In this document: positions 1 through 11,192 of the stretch, piece after piece | Layout: each line of letters opens with the position of its first letter | Position numbering within the stretch: the first letter of the stretch is position 1 | Assembly: GCF_009870125.1 (NCBI RefSeq) | Contig: NC_046683.1 | Coordinates: 41,989,869-42,053,868, forward strand | Direction: 5' to 3' | Length of the DNA: 64,000 bases | Origin: Drosophila pseudoobscura | Lineage: Eukaryota > Arthropoda > Insecta > Diptera > Drosophilidae | Translations under genes and position numbers: made by a program | The notes under the pieces: generated by a model | The model's database searches: none | What the model saw: the letters and a program-made list of their open reading frames with translations, nothing else | Told to the model about the DNA's origin: nothing

Positions 1-1311
1 ATTAGCTGTGGGGGAAACGTCGAGGCTGAAGAACGGATGGCAAAACAGTCAAAGCAAAAAGTGTATGCACCACACAATGAAAACAAAGAACTCGTTCCCC
101 CAAGGGGGAATTTGCGACATGAAATATTTTCTAGATTTACAGATCTGCAACAATATCACTCATCTAGAAACCACAGAGTTACTTGGATGGAAATCGGTCA
201 AAAGTCTACTTAAAGTGGGAACTTAAAGGCGGGACACTGATGGCAAATAATTATTATTTAGACTTCGAATTTAGCTTAGAATTCCGAAAACTCCCTAGGC
301 TTCAGGATAAAATTGGCGAGCAGTTGATGATAGAAGCTCTGATACAGTGGAAACAAAAGCGAAAAGGGAAAAACTTAGAGAGCCTATAGCTTGCCAAATT
401 GGAATAATTAAAAAAAAAATAAGCACCGAATCAATCGTCAATCACAAAAGCGGTCATGAGACTTCTATGCGGCACTGTAGACGTCAGGCCATATGTCCAA
501 TGAGAAGAAAACACGTTTGACCATTAACGATGGCTGACTTTCATTAGATAGATGGCCAAAATCCAGTTCCCCTTCTCCATTACTGAGTGGGTGCCATAGG
601 TAGCATCATCATCATCATCGTCATCATCGGACACAAGCCCGAATCTAAATCCGAGTTCTATTTGGATCCAAGCTGGCTGAGATCAGAGACATTTCCGCTT
701 ACTTAGGCGCAACAATTTAAAAATTGACAGCTCCGCGATTGCCAATTAATCTTTTTATACCAATCCCCCCCAATCCGAAGCCGATTGCGAATGCGAATGA
801 GGAGAGGAGAACTGAATCAGATGGCAGAAACCCATAAACCAAATCCAGATAAATTGCTATAAATGTCTTTTCGAGTCAAGTTCATAAATTAGCTCGAATC
901 AATATCGAGAGAGGCCACAAACCAGAAGAAGTCAGATTCTGGTTTCCCATTCTCCCAGTGCATTGAAGTAGACTTTTTTGGGGGGGAACTTCGTGCCCCC
1001 ACAAAGTCCTGTCATACGATACTGTACGTGGCATAGCCTTACACCCCCTTCTAATAAAAAGACCAGAGCAAATAATATTCTTTGTGTAACTCTGTTTTCC
1101 TCTGCCACTGTAATAGATATCGATACAGGGTGGAGGAAACCAGCTCTGAGCGTTTAATTGGTAGCTAGATGGCATCTCTCAATTCAACAGGGCTATAACA
1201 CAGGACTGCAGCATCTTTCAGATCTCGGTGAGCCAGGCTGTTGAAACCAAAGCTGCAACAAACATTTAAGGCTGAATGATTTACTACTAAAAAGTCAAAG
1301 TCAGAACTCAC
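1..1311. other. Intergenic stretch, no supported gene
   Basis: I see no convincing gene here. The plus-strand frame at 241-389 could encode 49 residues but has no recognisable domain. A TATCGATA (DRE-like) octamer lies at 1118-1125, downstream of the minus-strand gene that ends at 1312, so it is not obviously a promoter for that gene. There is a short CAT/ATC-rich run near 606-628. Confidence 0.5.
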
Positions 1312-1650
1312 TCAGAAACGCAAATACTGATACTCTGCCGGTCCGAGCCAAGAAAAAATGATTTCGTAAAACTTTTCAGTGCACAGCACGTTATGGACGA
1401 TCAGTGCAACGTATACAAAGCTAAACATATAATCCCAGTCTTCAGGTTGCAGCCGATTGGCCCGATTCCCGAGCTCATTCTCCACACCCTCAGGCACAGG
1501 CACACGCACAGGCACAGGCAGAGGCACAGGAACAAGAACAGGAACACCCACATCCTCATCTTCTTCTTCCTCCTGTACGACAACAGCTGGATTCATTGTC
1601 TTCATCAGGACGTAGATAATTGCAGCACATACGATTTCAAACATATCCAT
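1312..1650 (-). CDS. Small acidic-linker membrane protein, copy A
   Basis: This single-exon ORF encodes about 112 residues. It has a hydrophobic N-terminal segment (about residues 3-18), an acidic run (27-33), a Val-Pro dipeptide tract (about 36-53) and a second hydrophobic segment (about 74-90) before a Phe/Tyr-rich tail. I do not recognise the family. The start is set at the ATG at 1650 because the DNA just upstream aligns with the DNA upstream of the ATG at 4232. Both share CCATTC, CAATTGGTA or AATTGGTA, and TGAATTTGT on the plus strand. The protein is a diverged paralogue of the one at 3954-4232: hydrophobic start, EEEE-rich linker, then a second membrane segment followed by a FY(E/K)I motif. 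The Val-Pro tract is encoded by an imperfect hexanucleotide repeat, so its length may vary. Function is unknown; membrane location is inferred. Confidence 0.6.
   Translation of the reverse strand: MDMFEIVCAAIIYVLMKTMNPAVVVQEEEEDEDVGVPVLVPVPLPVPVRVPVPEGVENELGNRANRLQPEDWDYMFSFVYVALIVHNVLCTEKFYEIIFSWLGPAEYQYLRF
1494..1545. repeat. Imperfect GGCACA hexanucleotide repeat inside a coding region
   Basis: On the plus strand a run of GGCACA, GGCACG and GGAACA-type hexamers occupies this stretch. Read on the minus strand it encodes alternating Val and Pro in the small membrane protein. Six-base steps keep the reading frame, so copy-number changes would lengthen or shorten the linker without breaking the gene. 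Confidence 0.75.
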
Positions 1651-1659
1651 TCTGAGCAA

Positions 1660-2768
1660 TTGGTAAGCGCAAATGAATTTTTGAATTTGTCACAAATTAA
1701 GCCAAAGGCCTCTCGTTTTTCGTTTATCGTTTATTTTCACAGAAATGAGAGTACTAGCCTACTGGTGCTACAACTTAAACTGAAAACATCCTGTGCGGAT
1801 CCTACGTACGTTCATAACCCCACACACATCTAACAAAGAAGAAACCCGTCGAAATGATGAGGCCTCCTTATTTCGCCTTCAATTCCATTCCATTCCTTTC
1901 AAGATTGTTATTCCATAAGGGCTAAGAAATAAGGGGCAGACGCAGTGGAGCAGTGGATGGATACGTCGATTGTTCAAGGATGTGTTACAAACACATGGCA
2001 GATGGCAGCTCTTTCGTCATCCAAAATGAAACTACATTCTGGATCTGCGTCATCGTGGCGTTCTTACGCGTTGAATTATTCAGTTGCGTCATGAGATTAA
2101 TTAACGAGCAGCGATTTGGAGATCTACAGATTTGCTTTGGCTAATTGAATCTATCGGAGGCGATGGGGTGAAAGGTGCTCCTGCCGCGAATTCTGTTTTT
2201 ATTTTTGTCATTTTTTATTTGGCCAATGCGGAAGCAGCAAGCGATTTGTTAGCCTTAAACAATTGCAATCAACTATGGAGCGATCGCATGGGCTAAAAGC
2301 ATTCATCAATCAGTGGAGCGTGTGGGGAAGCTGTCGACCCGCTTTGTGTCTCTCGCCTCGTATCGCCCACACAAAATGTGGCAGAGGCATTCCTTGCCTT
2401 TGTCCAAGCGGGAGCTGAAATTTTCAGAAAGGGGAATACCTTAATAACGAAAAGGAACATTTTTAAGCATTTTCTGCCCATTAAGGGGGGTAGGATTCTG
2501 CTCCAACTTGTGCAGGCAACTGTCAGGCGACGTTTTTCCTACCCCATCCCATTAGATCCGCTGGCGTCTCGTTTATTGTGTGCAACTTTTCCAAACAACG
2601 TAGCATATTTGCAGGCAGTGTAAAGTGTACGAATCTAGAGTCTGCCATGCGAGCTGGTATGGTTGGTATCTGTAGTTGACCGTGTAGAAATGTAAGGTGT
2701 GGTATGTGGTAGTTTGTCTCAGCTCTGGTCATCGCTTATGGACTCTAGGATCTTGGTAGGCAGCTGGC
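1660..2768. other. Intergenic stretch, no supported gene
   Basis: Several short open frames exist on both strands, but none shows a recognisable domain, a splice-supported extension or a paralogue elsewhere in the window. The left edge is the 5' flank of the minus-strand gene at 1312-1650. A CTCAG sequence just before that gene's ATG could also be a splice acceptor for a 5' UTR intron. Confidence 0.45.
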
Positions 2769-3092
2769 CTAGTAGTAGATCAATCGCCGGGCAATCTGGC
2801 GCGGCTTCTTGAAGTATTCTTTCACCAGCTTGGGACACATCAAATGGGACCGTGGCTCCCAGGAATTGAACTCCTCGGAGTAGTGCTTCCACTTGAGAAG
2901 AAACTCTGTGCGACCGCCTCGTCTGCGCTGGTCTATGATCATCTCCACCTCAAAGACCGCCAGCTCCTGTTTATTCACTGTCCCTGGGGCAACGACAACG
3001 GGCTCTTCTGTCGTTTGGCTCATTGGGGTAGAGCGCCTGGCTCTCTGGGGCTCTTGAGTCCCGCTCACGAGAACTCGGCGGGCCTTAGGCAT
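2769..3092 (-). CDS. Chromodomain-only HP1-like protein
   Basis: This intronless ORF encodes 107 residues. Residues 1-45 are a basic, Ser/Thr/Pro-rich leader. Residues about 47-95 are a chromodomain of the HP1 class, recognised from the FEVEMIIDQRRR start, the LLKWKHY core and the NSWEP motif. The three residues that form the methyl-lysine cage in HP1 are represented by F47 (usually Tyr), W68 and Y71, so binding to methylated histone H3 tails is plausible. There is no chromoshadow domain; the protein ends about 12 residues after the chromodomain in a basic, Tyr-rich tail. Drosophila genomes are known to carry many lineage-restricted partial HP1 duplicates, often germline-expressed, and this fits that pattern. 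It is probably nuclear. It sits between two paralogous membrane-protein genes on the same strand. The domain call is strong; expression and role are inferred. Confidence 0.8.
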   Translation of the reverse strand: MPKARRVLVSGTQEPQRARRSTPMSQTTEEPVVVAPGTVNKQELAVFEVEMIIDQRRRGGRTEFLLKWKHYSEEFNSWEPRSHLMCPKLVKEYFKKPRQIARRLIYY

Positions 3093-3953
3093 TTTTCCTG
3101 GGGGATTCCGTTGATTTCACTTGATAAATCGACTCCCGAACTTAATTCGTATCCCCCTCTCTCGACGCGTTTTCAGTCCTTAGATTTTAGCTTTAATTTT
3201 AAAAATTTACAAAATTTTAAAATTATCCCAATGGAAAAATACTGACAGGTTTATATCTGATACCAAAAATCAAATGGGACTATTTTATTTGAAGTTCCAG
3301 TGCTTTGACATAAGCATGTATCAAACTACAATAAAGTGGCATGCCCCTGGCCCAGTGAAGTACGAGTATTCCCCACATTGAGGTACTACGTGTTCTACCC
3401 GCCTTCTATATTTTAGTTGGCGCTCTCTGTAGCAGCAGAGTTAGACACAGACTTAGACCAGAGAGACCCTGGTCCGACCCGGCAATTAACCTGGCAATCC
3501 AAAGACAGCCGAAGCTCTTTGCTCTCGCTGGATCGGATGGTACTGAAGAGCGATCATCCTCACGAGATCTGACCAGGAATTTGAGCTCCTCCTGATTTAC
3601 TGAACAATCAGTAGGCATGGGAGACTATATCTTGTCTGTCAAAGGAGCCACAGACTTTTGGTTCAGGCCAAAGCTGCACATCAATTATATGTTACCACCA
3701 GGTCCCATGCGATGTTTGGGCATTTTCCACCACATTCCGATATCAAGCCCCAAGAAGTACTTCACCTCCATTAACGAAATACTGCCCCTATAGTATTTGG
3801 TGCCCCCCCCAATTAAATGCAACGTGTAAATAATATTTTGTTAATCCTGTTTCCACTTCAACTTAAAAATATATCGAAACATGCAAGTGAAAAGCAGGAC
3901 TTGCATTTTGATTGGTGGATTGAATCAATGGCATCTCGGAATTGAAGTTTGCA
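3093..3953. other. Intergenic stretch with a coding-like fragment
   Basis: Mostly without recognisable features. On the plus strand, 3617-3793 is a short open frame listed separately. Just upstream, about 3430-3590, a different plus-strand frame reads as a polar, Asp/Arg/Ser-rich peptide for some 45 codons before a stop. The two could be an exon pair or the broken remains of one gene. Confidence 0.35.
3617..3793 (+). CDS. Possible small ORF of 58 codons
   Basis: An ATG at 3617 opens a 58-codon frame ending in TAG at 3791-3793. The peptide has no obvious low-complexity bias, contains PPGP and a run of hydrophobic and basic residues (KKYFTSINEILPL at the end), and lacks a signal peptide. I recognise no family. 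It could be the last exon of a larger gene, because open but out-of-frame sequence lies upstream, or it could be chance. Low confidence. Confidence 0.2.
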   Translation: MGDYILSVKGATDFWFRPKLHINYMLPPGPMRCLGIFHHIPISSPKKYFTSINEILPL

Positions 3954-4232
3954 TTACTGCAAAGGCTGCATACGCTCGAGGAAAATAATCATGATTTTAT
4001 AAAAGATTTCACGAGAATACAGCCGTTTCACGACCAGTGCAGCGCACACAATCGAAATGAAACGGGCCAGCTCCATGGCCTCATACTCAGGCATCTCCAC
4101 ATTCTCCAGATCCAGATCCTCCTCCTCCTCCTCCTCCTGAGCCAGCTCGGACGACTGGAGGTGTTTCTTCAAAGCGTAGATCAATGGGACAGTAACCACA
4201 GTGGCCAATCCAATGATGGCGAGTTTTTCCAT
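3954..4232 (-). CDS. Small acidic-linker membrane protein, copy B
   Basis: This ORF encodes 92 residues. It has a hydrophobic N-terminal segment (about residues 4-21, start MEKLAIIGLA), a linker with six consecutive Glu (about 33-38) followed by DLDLENVEMPEYE, a second hydrophobic segment (about 54-69), and a C-terminal stretch REIFYKIMIIFL that may be a third short membrane segment. I do not recognise the family. It resembles the protein at 1312-1650 in architecture and in local motifs, and the two genes share upstream DNA, so they are tandem duplicates now separated by the chromodomain gene. It lacks the Val-Pro tract of the other copy. Membrane location is inferred from hydrophobicity only; function is unknown. 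Confidence 0.6.
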   Translation of the reverse strand: MEKLAIIGLATVVTVPLIYALKKHLQSSELAQEEEEEEDLDLENVEMPEYEAMELARFISIVCAALVVKRLYSREIFYKIMIIFLERMQPLQ

Positions 4233-5273
4233 TCCGAATAATCTGAATAATTGGTATACAAATATATCTGAATTTGTAACGAATCAAGTTCCGTCTGATT
4301 TTGACTAAACCCAAGGGTTACTCATAACATAGATCTCTCCAGCAACTCAGAGCAGTCGGTTTGCGAGTTGAGGGATCTGGTCTGCTTTTCAGGCTTTAAG
4401 AACGCGCCTGTTTTAGCGAAAACAACCAGTGGATGATTGGAGCATTCTTGTGGGGATGGCTTAACATGTAACAGAGAAGGAACAATCAATTGGAAAGTTA
4501 TTTAATACTTGATAAGCGGTACCCCAGTCCAAGTCTTGTGTGTCCATATAGATCCATCATTGAGGGGTAGTGGCGCTCAAAAGAGGGCTTTGCCAGACTG
4601 ACAGGTGACTGGCAATCAGCACATAGTCCCTTCTAGAATTCGACCTCCAAGCAAACTTTCAGGCTGCCATTTTAATATGGAGTCGGGCGAAATTACCATT
4701 GCTTATTGCTTATATAACCATACATATTCGCAATTTGCATCGAGATCCAGATAAAACAAAAAAACAACAGATTACAAACTTCGGATAACTGAAGATTCTC
4801 ATTCAATACAGCATTCTATTTAGGAATATCTGGGTAATATCTCCCTAGTCCGTTGGAATCAATTACCAGAAAATATCATCTCCTGACGGTTTCCTGACGG
4901 CTGGTTTCATGGCGATAGTGAGGATAGTTTTTCATGTATTTGCGTTCATTTTTTATTTAGGATTTGTTTTTATACAATAACTTAACATTTTTGTTGGTTT
5001 TCATTTACGTTTTGCTTTCATTTGGAATCGGAAATTTACAATATTAAATATTGATTTTATTGCTGGTGGCTGGCGGCTGAGCTCCCTCCTCAGCTGCTCG
5101 CTTTCATAGCATTTCAGATTTGTAAGATTTGTAATTTGTAATTTTTACTCTTGGGTTGAAACAATATTGCTATTTCCATATACATATAGTACAATATAGT
5201 ATTGGTATTGTATGATTTATTAATTTCATTTACTTTTATCAAATGCAGCACACATTGATGCTTAGGCTGTACA

Positions 5274-5291
5274 TGTGTGTGTGTGTGTGTA
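5274..5291. repeat. GT dinucleotide microsatellite
   Basis: A run of GT units followed by further imperfect GT-rich DNA to about 5350. A second GT run lies at 6075-6091. Confidence 0.85.
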
Positions 5292-6507
5292 TTTGTGTGT
5301 ATGGTGTATGTGTTTGGTTGTGTGGATGTAAGGGAGAGTACATTTGTTTGTGTGGCGGTCCGTATCGGTGTTCTCTTTACTTTCGTTTACTATTTGGTTG
5401 CTGCTCCTGTATAGACTTGCTTGTACCTCGCTTTGCTGTAGTTACCTGCTTGTTATTTTGCTTTCTTTTGATTAAATACTGTGTTTGTGGGAGGGGGACT
5501 GGGTGGGGTGGGGTGGGCTGAGCTGGGCTGGACTGGGAGGATGTACATAGATGCAAAAGCATGGGTGTTCGGATCGGAGAGGGATCTGATTGAGGGACTG
5601 AGTATTTCTTTTTGTGTTTACAACTAAGCTGAACAACGGTGGTTCTCTTCCTGGCTTCCTTTCTCCCTCGTCGGCGTTCCCGCACACTTCTCACCTCTGC
5701 TCTCTTCCTCTTCCTCTCTCTCTCTATCTCTCTCCCTCTCCTGACGACAGCACCGCTCTTCTAACTGTAGTTGCGTCTTTGATCAGCTGTGGCTTCTCTC
5801 GCACTGGGCCCGCCACAGTGGGCCACACAAGCTACGGCTCCGAGTACTTATGGGGCACCACTGTGCGGTGTGTGGGTGGTGGGGCACTTGCATGGCATAT
5901 GCATGTATGTATATAGTATATGATGTTAAAAAATAACTGTATAGTATTGGGACCTCGTGTTTGTTCTTGTCATCTGTTGGGGGCTCCACTTGTCGTCTGC
6001 TTTATGCGGCATACATTTCATTTTGTATATAAATATTGCATGTATGTATTTATGCTTTCGTATATAACTGTGTTCGTGTGTGTGTGTGTGTATAAGTGTA
6101 TGCATGTGTGTGTGTGTATATTTGTTTTAAGGTATAACATTTAATTTACTCTCCTCCTAAACATCATCGTCATCAGCGTCATCGTCATTATATAAATAAA
6201 AATAAATACATTATTCTTTATGTTAGATTTTTTTTTCCTTTTTTTTCTCGTTTTCTTATGGTTTTTTTTTGTTTTTGTTCTGTTTTACCCATTATGCATG
6301 CAAGCAAAACGTTCTCTTTTTTGTTATTATTTTTCTCCTCATCTTCTTCGATTCTTCTTCGGTTTTTACTCTTTAAATGTCATCTTGTTTAAAAAGCCGC
6401 ACTAGATTTTACAATTATAAAAAAATTCCATGTATACATGTATACATATACAGATATATTTCTTTAGATATACATATATGCATACACATATATGTAGGTC
6501 GTCGAAT

Positions 6508-6529
6508 AAAAAAAAAAAAAAAAAAAAAA
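6508..6529. repeat. Poly(A) run
   Basis: An uninterrupted A run of roughly 22 bases inside AT-rich DNA with several TATATA tracts. No retroposon is recognisable next to it. Confidence 0.8.
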
Positions 6530-7573
6530 TCAAGGAAAAAATGTATATATAGATAAATCCGTTGAATTGTAGGTCCATTTCCACTCTTTTGTGTACAACT
6601 TTGCTACAATCAACATTTAGCATCGGGCTCCAGACTAACAAGTATATATATATAAATATAAGTTGTATAATTATATATATTTTAGATTTACAATTCGTGT
6701 TTACGGTAACTCCGTTTCAAATTGAAGATTGAAGCGACTGTCCCTCGGGGGTCCGGCGGGGACAGTGACTGCTTAAGGTTTTCTAAGGTCAGCGACTGCT
6801 TAAAGGTTTAAGGACTGCGTTCAGCGACTGCTTACAGGATTTTGGGACAGCAGTTACTTATGGATTGAGGCGAGGCGAGGCGAGGTGAGGCGACAGCGAC
6901 AGCGACAGCGAGTGCCAGTGTCCCCAACGGGTAAAGGCAGCCTCTGAGTGCAGCTGTTTTCGTGGTCGTTGTTCTCGCTTCTTCCCACTCTCGTTATTCT
7001 AGTGCTATTGCTTCTGATGCTACTGCTGGTCCATTTGCCACTCGTTATTCTATTGCCTCTGATGCTACTGCTGCTGGTCCATTTTCTTCTCGTTGTTTTA
7101 TTGCTTTAGCTCTTGCTCTTGCTGCTGCTCCTTTTCCTGTTCCTCTCGCTTTGGCGTTGTCCTTTTTGTTCTCGTTCCAGCGTTGCTGCTCTGCTTGTGC
7201 TCCTTGTCCTTGCTCTCGTTTTGCTTTTGTTGTTTCTGTTGCGGCTGATGCTCTCGTTCTTGCATTTGCTGCTGGTCTGTTCAGAGAGCTTTGAGTTTTG
7301 TTTCCTTTTCTTTTCTTTTGCTTTTATTTTTCTTAGTTTGGTTTTGTTTGATTTTATTTTTGTTTCGTTTCGGTATTCGCAAAGCAAAGCAAAGCGATTT
7401 ATGCGGCATGAAAAATATCAACATCAACATCAGCTCCCGGGCTCGGGTTCGGGCTCACATCGAAAAAAACATTAACATCCAAAAAAACACGATCTATCCC
7501 TTTTATCCCCCCCTACGAATTCCCCCACCTCACGGGCCCATCGGTCCATGGCGTATGCCAGCGATGTCCATGA

Positions 7574-10500
7574 TTATTGGACAACACAGCAGCCCTTCTT
7601 CTTGTTCTTCTTCTCATCGATGACGACATGACTAGCCGACGTTGGTCCCGGCACCACCTGCTTCGACACCTGGCCCAAGGCGGTGACGCCGTTGGTGCTG
7701 CTGTTGCTCTGGCCCTCGGGACGTCCGCCGCCGCCGCCAGCAGTTGCATTTCCCACTGCCGCCGACTTGCTGGCGTGGGAATTTGTACCATTTTGTGCTG
7801 TTGCTTGATTCTGCGAGAGCTGTATTATCAAAAGAGAGGGAGAGAGTATTAGAAAGTGTCTGCCATGAGACTCCGACTCCGATCGAGACTTACATTGGTT
7901 CTGGTCACGATCTCGCCGACTGCTGTGCCGCCATTACAGTTGTCATCGGCATGCTGTGCGCTGCCATTCCCTATTGTACGATCCTCCGTGGGTGTGATGG
8001 GCTTGCCACCTGCATAAACAAGGGCACTTTAGTAATTCACAGTCAAAGAGAGAGAGAGAGAGAGAGAGCTCCGGACTAACCGCGAATCATGTTGACAATT
8101 TCATCAGCCTCTCTGGACAGATCGCCGCCAGGACGAAAGGGATTGTCCCAGCCAGAATCAGTGCTGCAAACACAAATGAAATTATAAGTCAATAGATCAT
8201 TAGGATAGATTCTGACTGCCGACGCACCTCTGCTGACGATCATAGGCCGCCCCAAGGCCAATCTGCTGGTGCTGCTGCATCGTCGCCGCTGTCGTGCTCA
8301 TTGTGGTTGGGTCGATTGTATAGCTACCGATCGTTAGATCCAGGCCGTCTGAATAGGGCCCCAGGATATACTCCGCCGGTGGACAGATCTGCTGCGGCTG
8401 ACTGCTTTGGTATATGGAAACGCGCACAATTGAACGCTCCGATCTGCAAACAAAAGAGACCAAAATCTAATTACACTTTCAATACATTATACGATATATG
8501 TATGTACGTATGTACGCGGTTCTATATTCGGCGAGAGCGGTCACGGGAGAGATCACGCATCGTCGCTTGTGACCTTAAAATAGTCGAGCAAGTGCGTCAC
8601 GGCGCCTCAACCTCAATGTCAATTAAATCAAGTCATTTGCCAATTGGTTTTTCAGCAAATTTTGGAATCTGATTCAGTTTCAATTGATTGAAAGCCTCCG
8701 CCCCGGGTCCCACACAGCCCCACAGCCAAACAGCCCGTCAGATACGGGGGGTGGGGACACTTTCCCGATATGGACCGGGGGCTATTGACCACCCATGAAG
8801 CCCATGGACGTGAAGTATGTACACACATATGTCTTGGAAAATGGACTGGAAACCCGTTTTATGTCTCTATCACGTTCTGCTTGGCCTCATCCACGATCCG
8901 CGATCCCCGATCCCAGCGTCGTATATTTGTTCAAGTGCATGGATTATTCAGAGCGTTCGAGGAGAAGTGCTTTCTTTTGTTTAATTTTAATTAAAATATC
9001 TGAAGATTTGTAGAACTACAAGATCCTAACTGATTACATATGATACCCAATGGTCCTTACGGATCAATGGATCTAATATTGGATTACCACACGTATTTCC
9101 CCCTAGAATCCCCCTATTTCAATCATGACAACATCTGACATTCCGGATCGATTGATCAATCGTTTATGCAACATTTTGTTGTATGTAGAGCTGCTTCCAT
9201 AAAAGCCACTGATAACTGGCTCTGTTTGATGGCTAATGACCTCACACTCCATACACTCTATACACTCGATCGATATGTACATTCGATGGATGCCAGTTTT
9301 GTATTGCTAAACGAATTGTATGCTGTTTAAATGGAAATGGGAATCGGGTGGATTGGATGGAGTGATGGAGAACTTCTCTAGAAAGAGCTTCATTGAATTG
9401 TGTGGATAATATGGTAGGGAAACGGCTTTCTTGAGTGGACACAAATGTATCCCATGGTAGATATAAATTCCCATTGTATATTATGATGAGGATGAGGGCG
9501 ATGAAAGAGCCATCGCATGGGGAATATGGATGGAAATGGAGCAAGAAAATATGAGCATTCCATCCCATGGTGTATAAATATACATAGTATCTAAAAGGTG
9601 CTGTGGCACACTCTCTCCCCCCTTGCCATTTCCCCATCATACATACAATATACCCTCATGAACATTCACTTGCCATCTCATGCATACATACTTATGTACA
9701 CCATTCGTGGCGGCTGTTTATTGTTCAAGAACTTTGACCCTAACCTACACACACAAGCACACATGATAGTGGTATTTCGTATATTCTATCGGAAGAAGAA
9801 ACCTGTCAAAAGTTATCGAAAGAGACACAACGATGACACATGAAGACAGAATCAAGTGGAGGTGGAAGTGGAGGTGGAAGTGGAGGTGGAAGTGGAGGCG
9901 GAGGTTGGTATCGAATCAAAACTCAAATAATGCACAAAATCTCCCGCTCCACCCTCTATCAGCTAGGTGTCGCTGGTCCCAACCCCTTCTCTCTAGTTGT
10001 TTTATCTGTTTGCATTTCAAAGACGGTGTACACTTCATAACTCAATGTTCTGGCTGCTCTTGTTGCTGCTGTTGTTCGAACAACCCATTGAACATGTGAA
10101 CGATTGCGTCATGTGCCGAAATTGATATGCGAATGCGAAGAGGAACAACAAAAGCAGCGACGCGTCGCGACGACTATCTTCTACAACTGGAACAAGAACA
10201 AGAACAGAACACACAAACCAGCACCAGCAAGCAGTAACAGCACCAGCAAGCAGTTACAAGCAGAAACAAGTTTTCCCAAATGAACAACAAGAACAAGCAG
10301 TGGACGTACGGGATACCCTTTAAGCTAAGCAGTACTATACCCAGCAATACTAATTGCAGTAGGTACGGGCTATAAACATACATACATATGTACACAGGTA
10401 GTACTAGTATTTGAACAAGGAAAGGTGGAAAGTTCATATATATTCTTAAGATGTTGGGAAACTAACGCATAACTGGGCCATACACAGTCTTACATATAAT

Positions 10501-11156
10501 TCTTTGCAGACTCTTTGGACTATATTCCAATTATGGAATTTGTTTGGAAACCATTCTTGAATTTTTTGAATGTGCTTTGTATTTTATTGGTCTCTATATC
10601 CCATCAATCCGACTGAATGAGCCGATTGGTAGCTATAGCTAGTAGCTTTTTCGTCTAATGCCTGAATCTCAATCTCCTCTCATCACATATGCTTGTTTAA
10701 TCCAAGAGTATAGGGTACTAAAGAAGTAACTTTTGTATTTGGCTTTTGAGAAGAGCAAAGGTTGTTGAATCGAAGTAAAAGGGAGGCCGTTGGCTGGAGG
10801 GAGGGCGGTGGGGGCTAGGGGGCAAGCGGATTTAACGCTAACTCGTAAACTCCATTTTCGAGTGCTCCGAACAAATTGAACAACTAAAAAAAATGGGAAA
10901 TTAAAAGAGAAATAAAAACTTGTTGCCATTAAGAAGAAGTGAGAGGGAGCAAAGAAGAAGCTGGAGAAGAAGACCAGCAAAAGGGAAGCAGTGGCAGCGG
11001 GCAGCATCGTCGGCAGAGACGGCGCGCGTCAGCAGCAATGATGAGCGCATACAAAAATGAACCGCCAACGCGCGCCTCCCTCCCACCCACCACTCCTACC
11101 GCAGCAGCAGCTACGCCGGCAGCGCAGCGGCTTTTCAATTAGTTTTGGGCATACAA

Positions 11157-11192
<36 letters not shown>

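Larger units (their letters stand above)
4233..7573. other. Low-complexity DNA, probably including a long 3' UTR
   Basis: No coding gene is supported. From about 4.95 kb rightward the DNA is rich in T runs, GT and TA repeats on the plus strand. It lies directly downstream of the minus-strand CaaX-protein gene that stops at 7574. Minus-strand AATAAA signals occur at 7323-7328 and 4962-4967, so the 3' UTR could be about 250 nt or about 2.6 kb long. The region 6860-7280 is a run of GCT/GTT- and CGAGG-type repeats whose open frames are compositional artefacts. Confidence 0.4.

Noticed and set aside
241..389. 49-codon plus-strand frame starting MANNYYLDFEF
   Set aside because: Short, no domain, no paralogue and no promoter element; compatible with chance.
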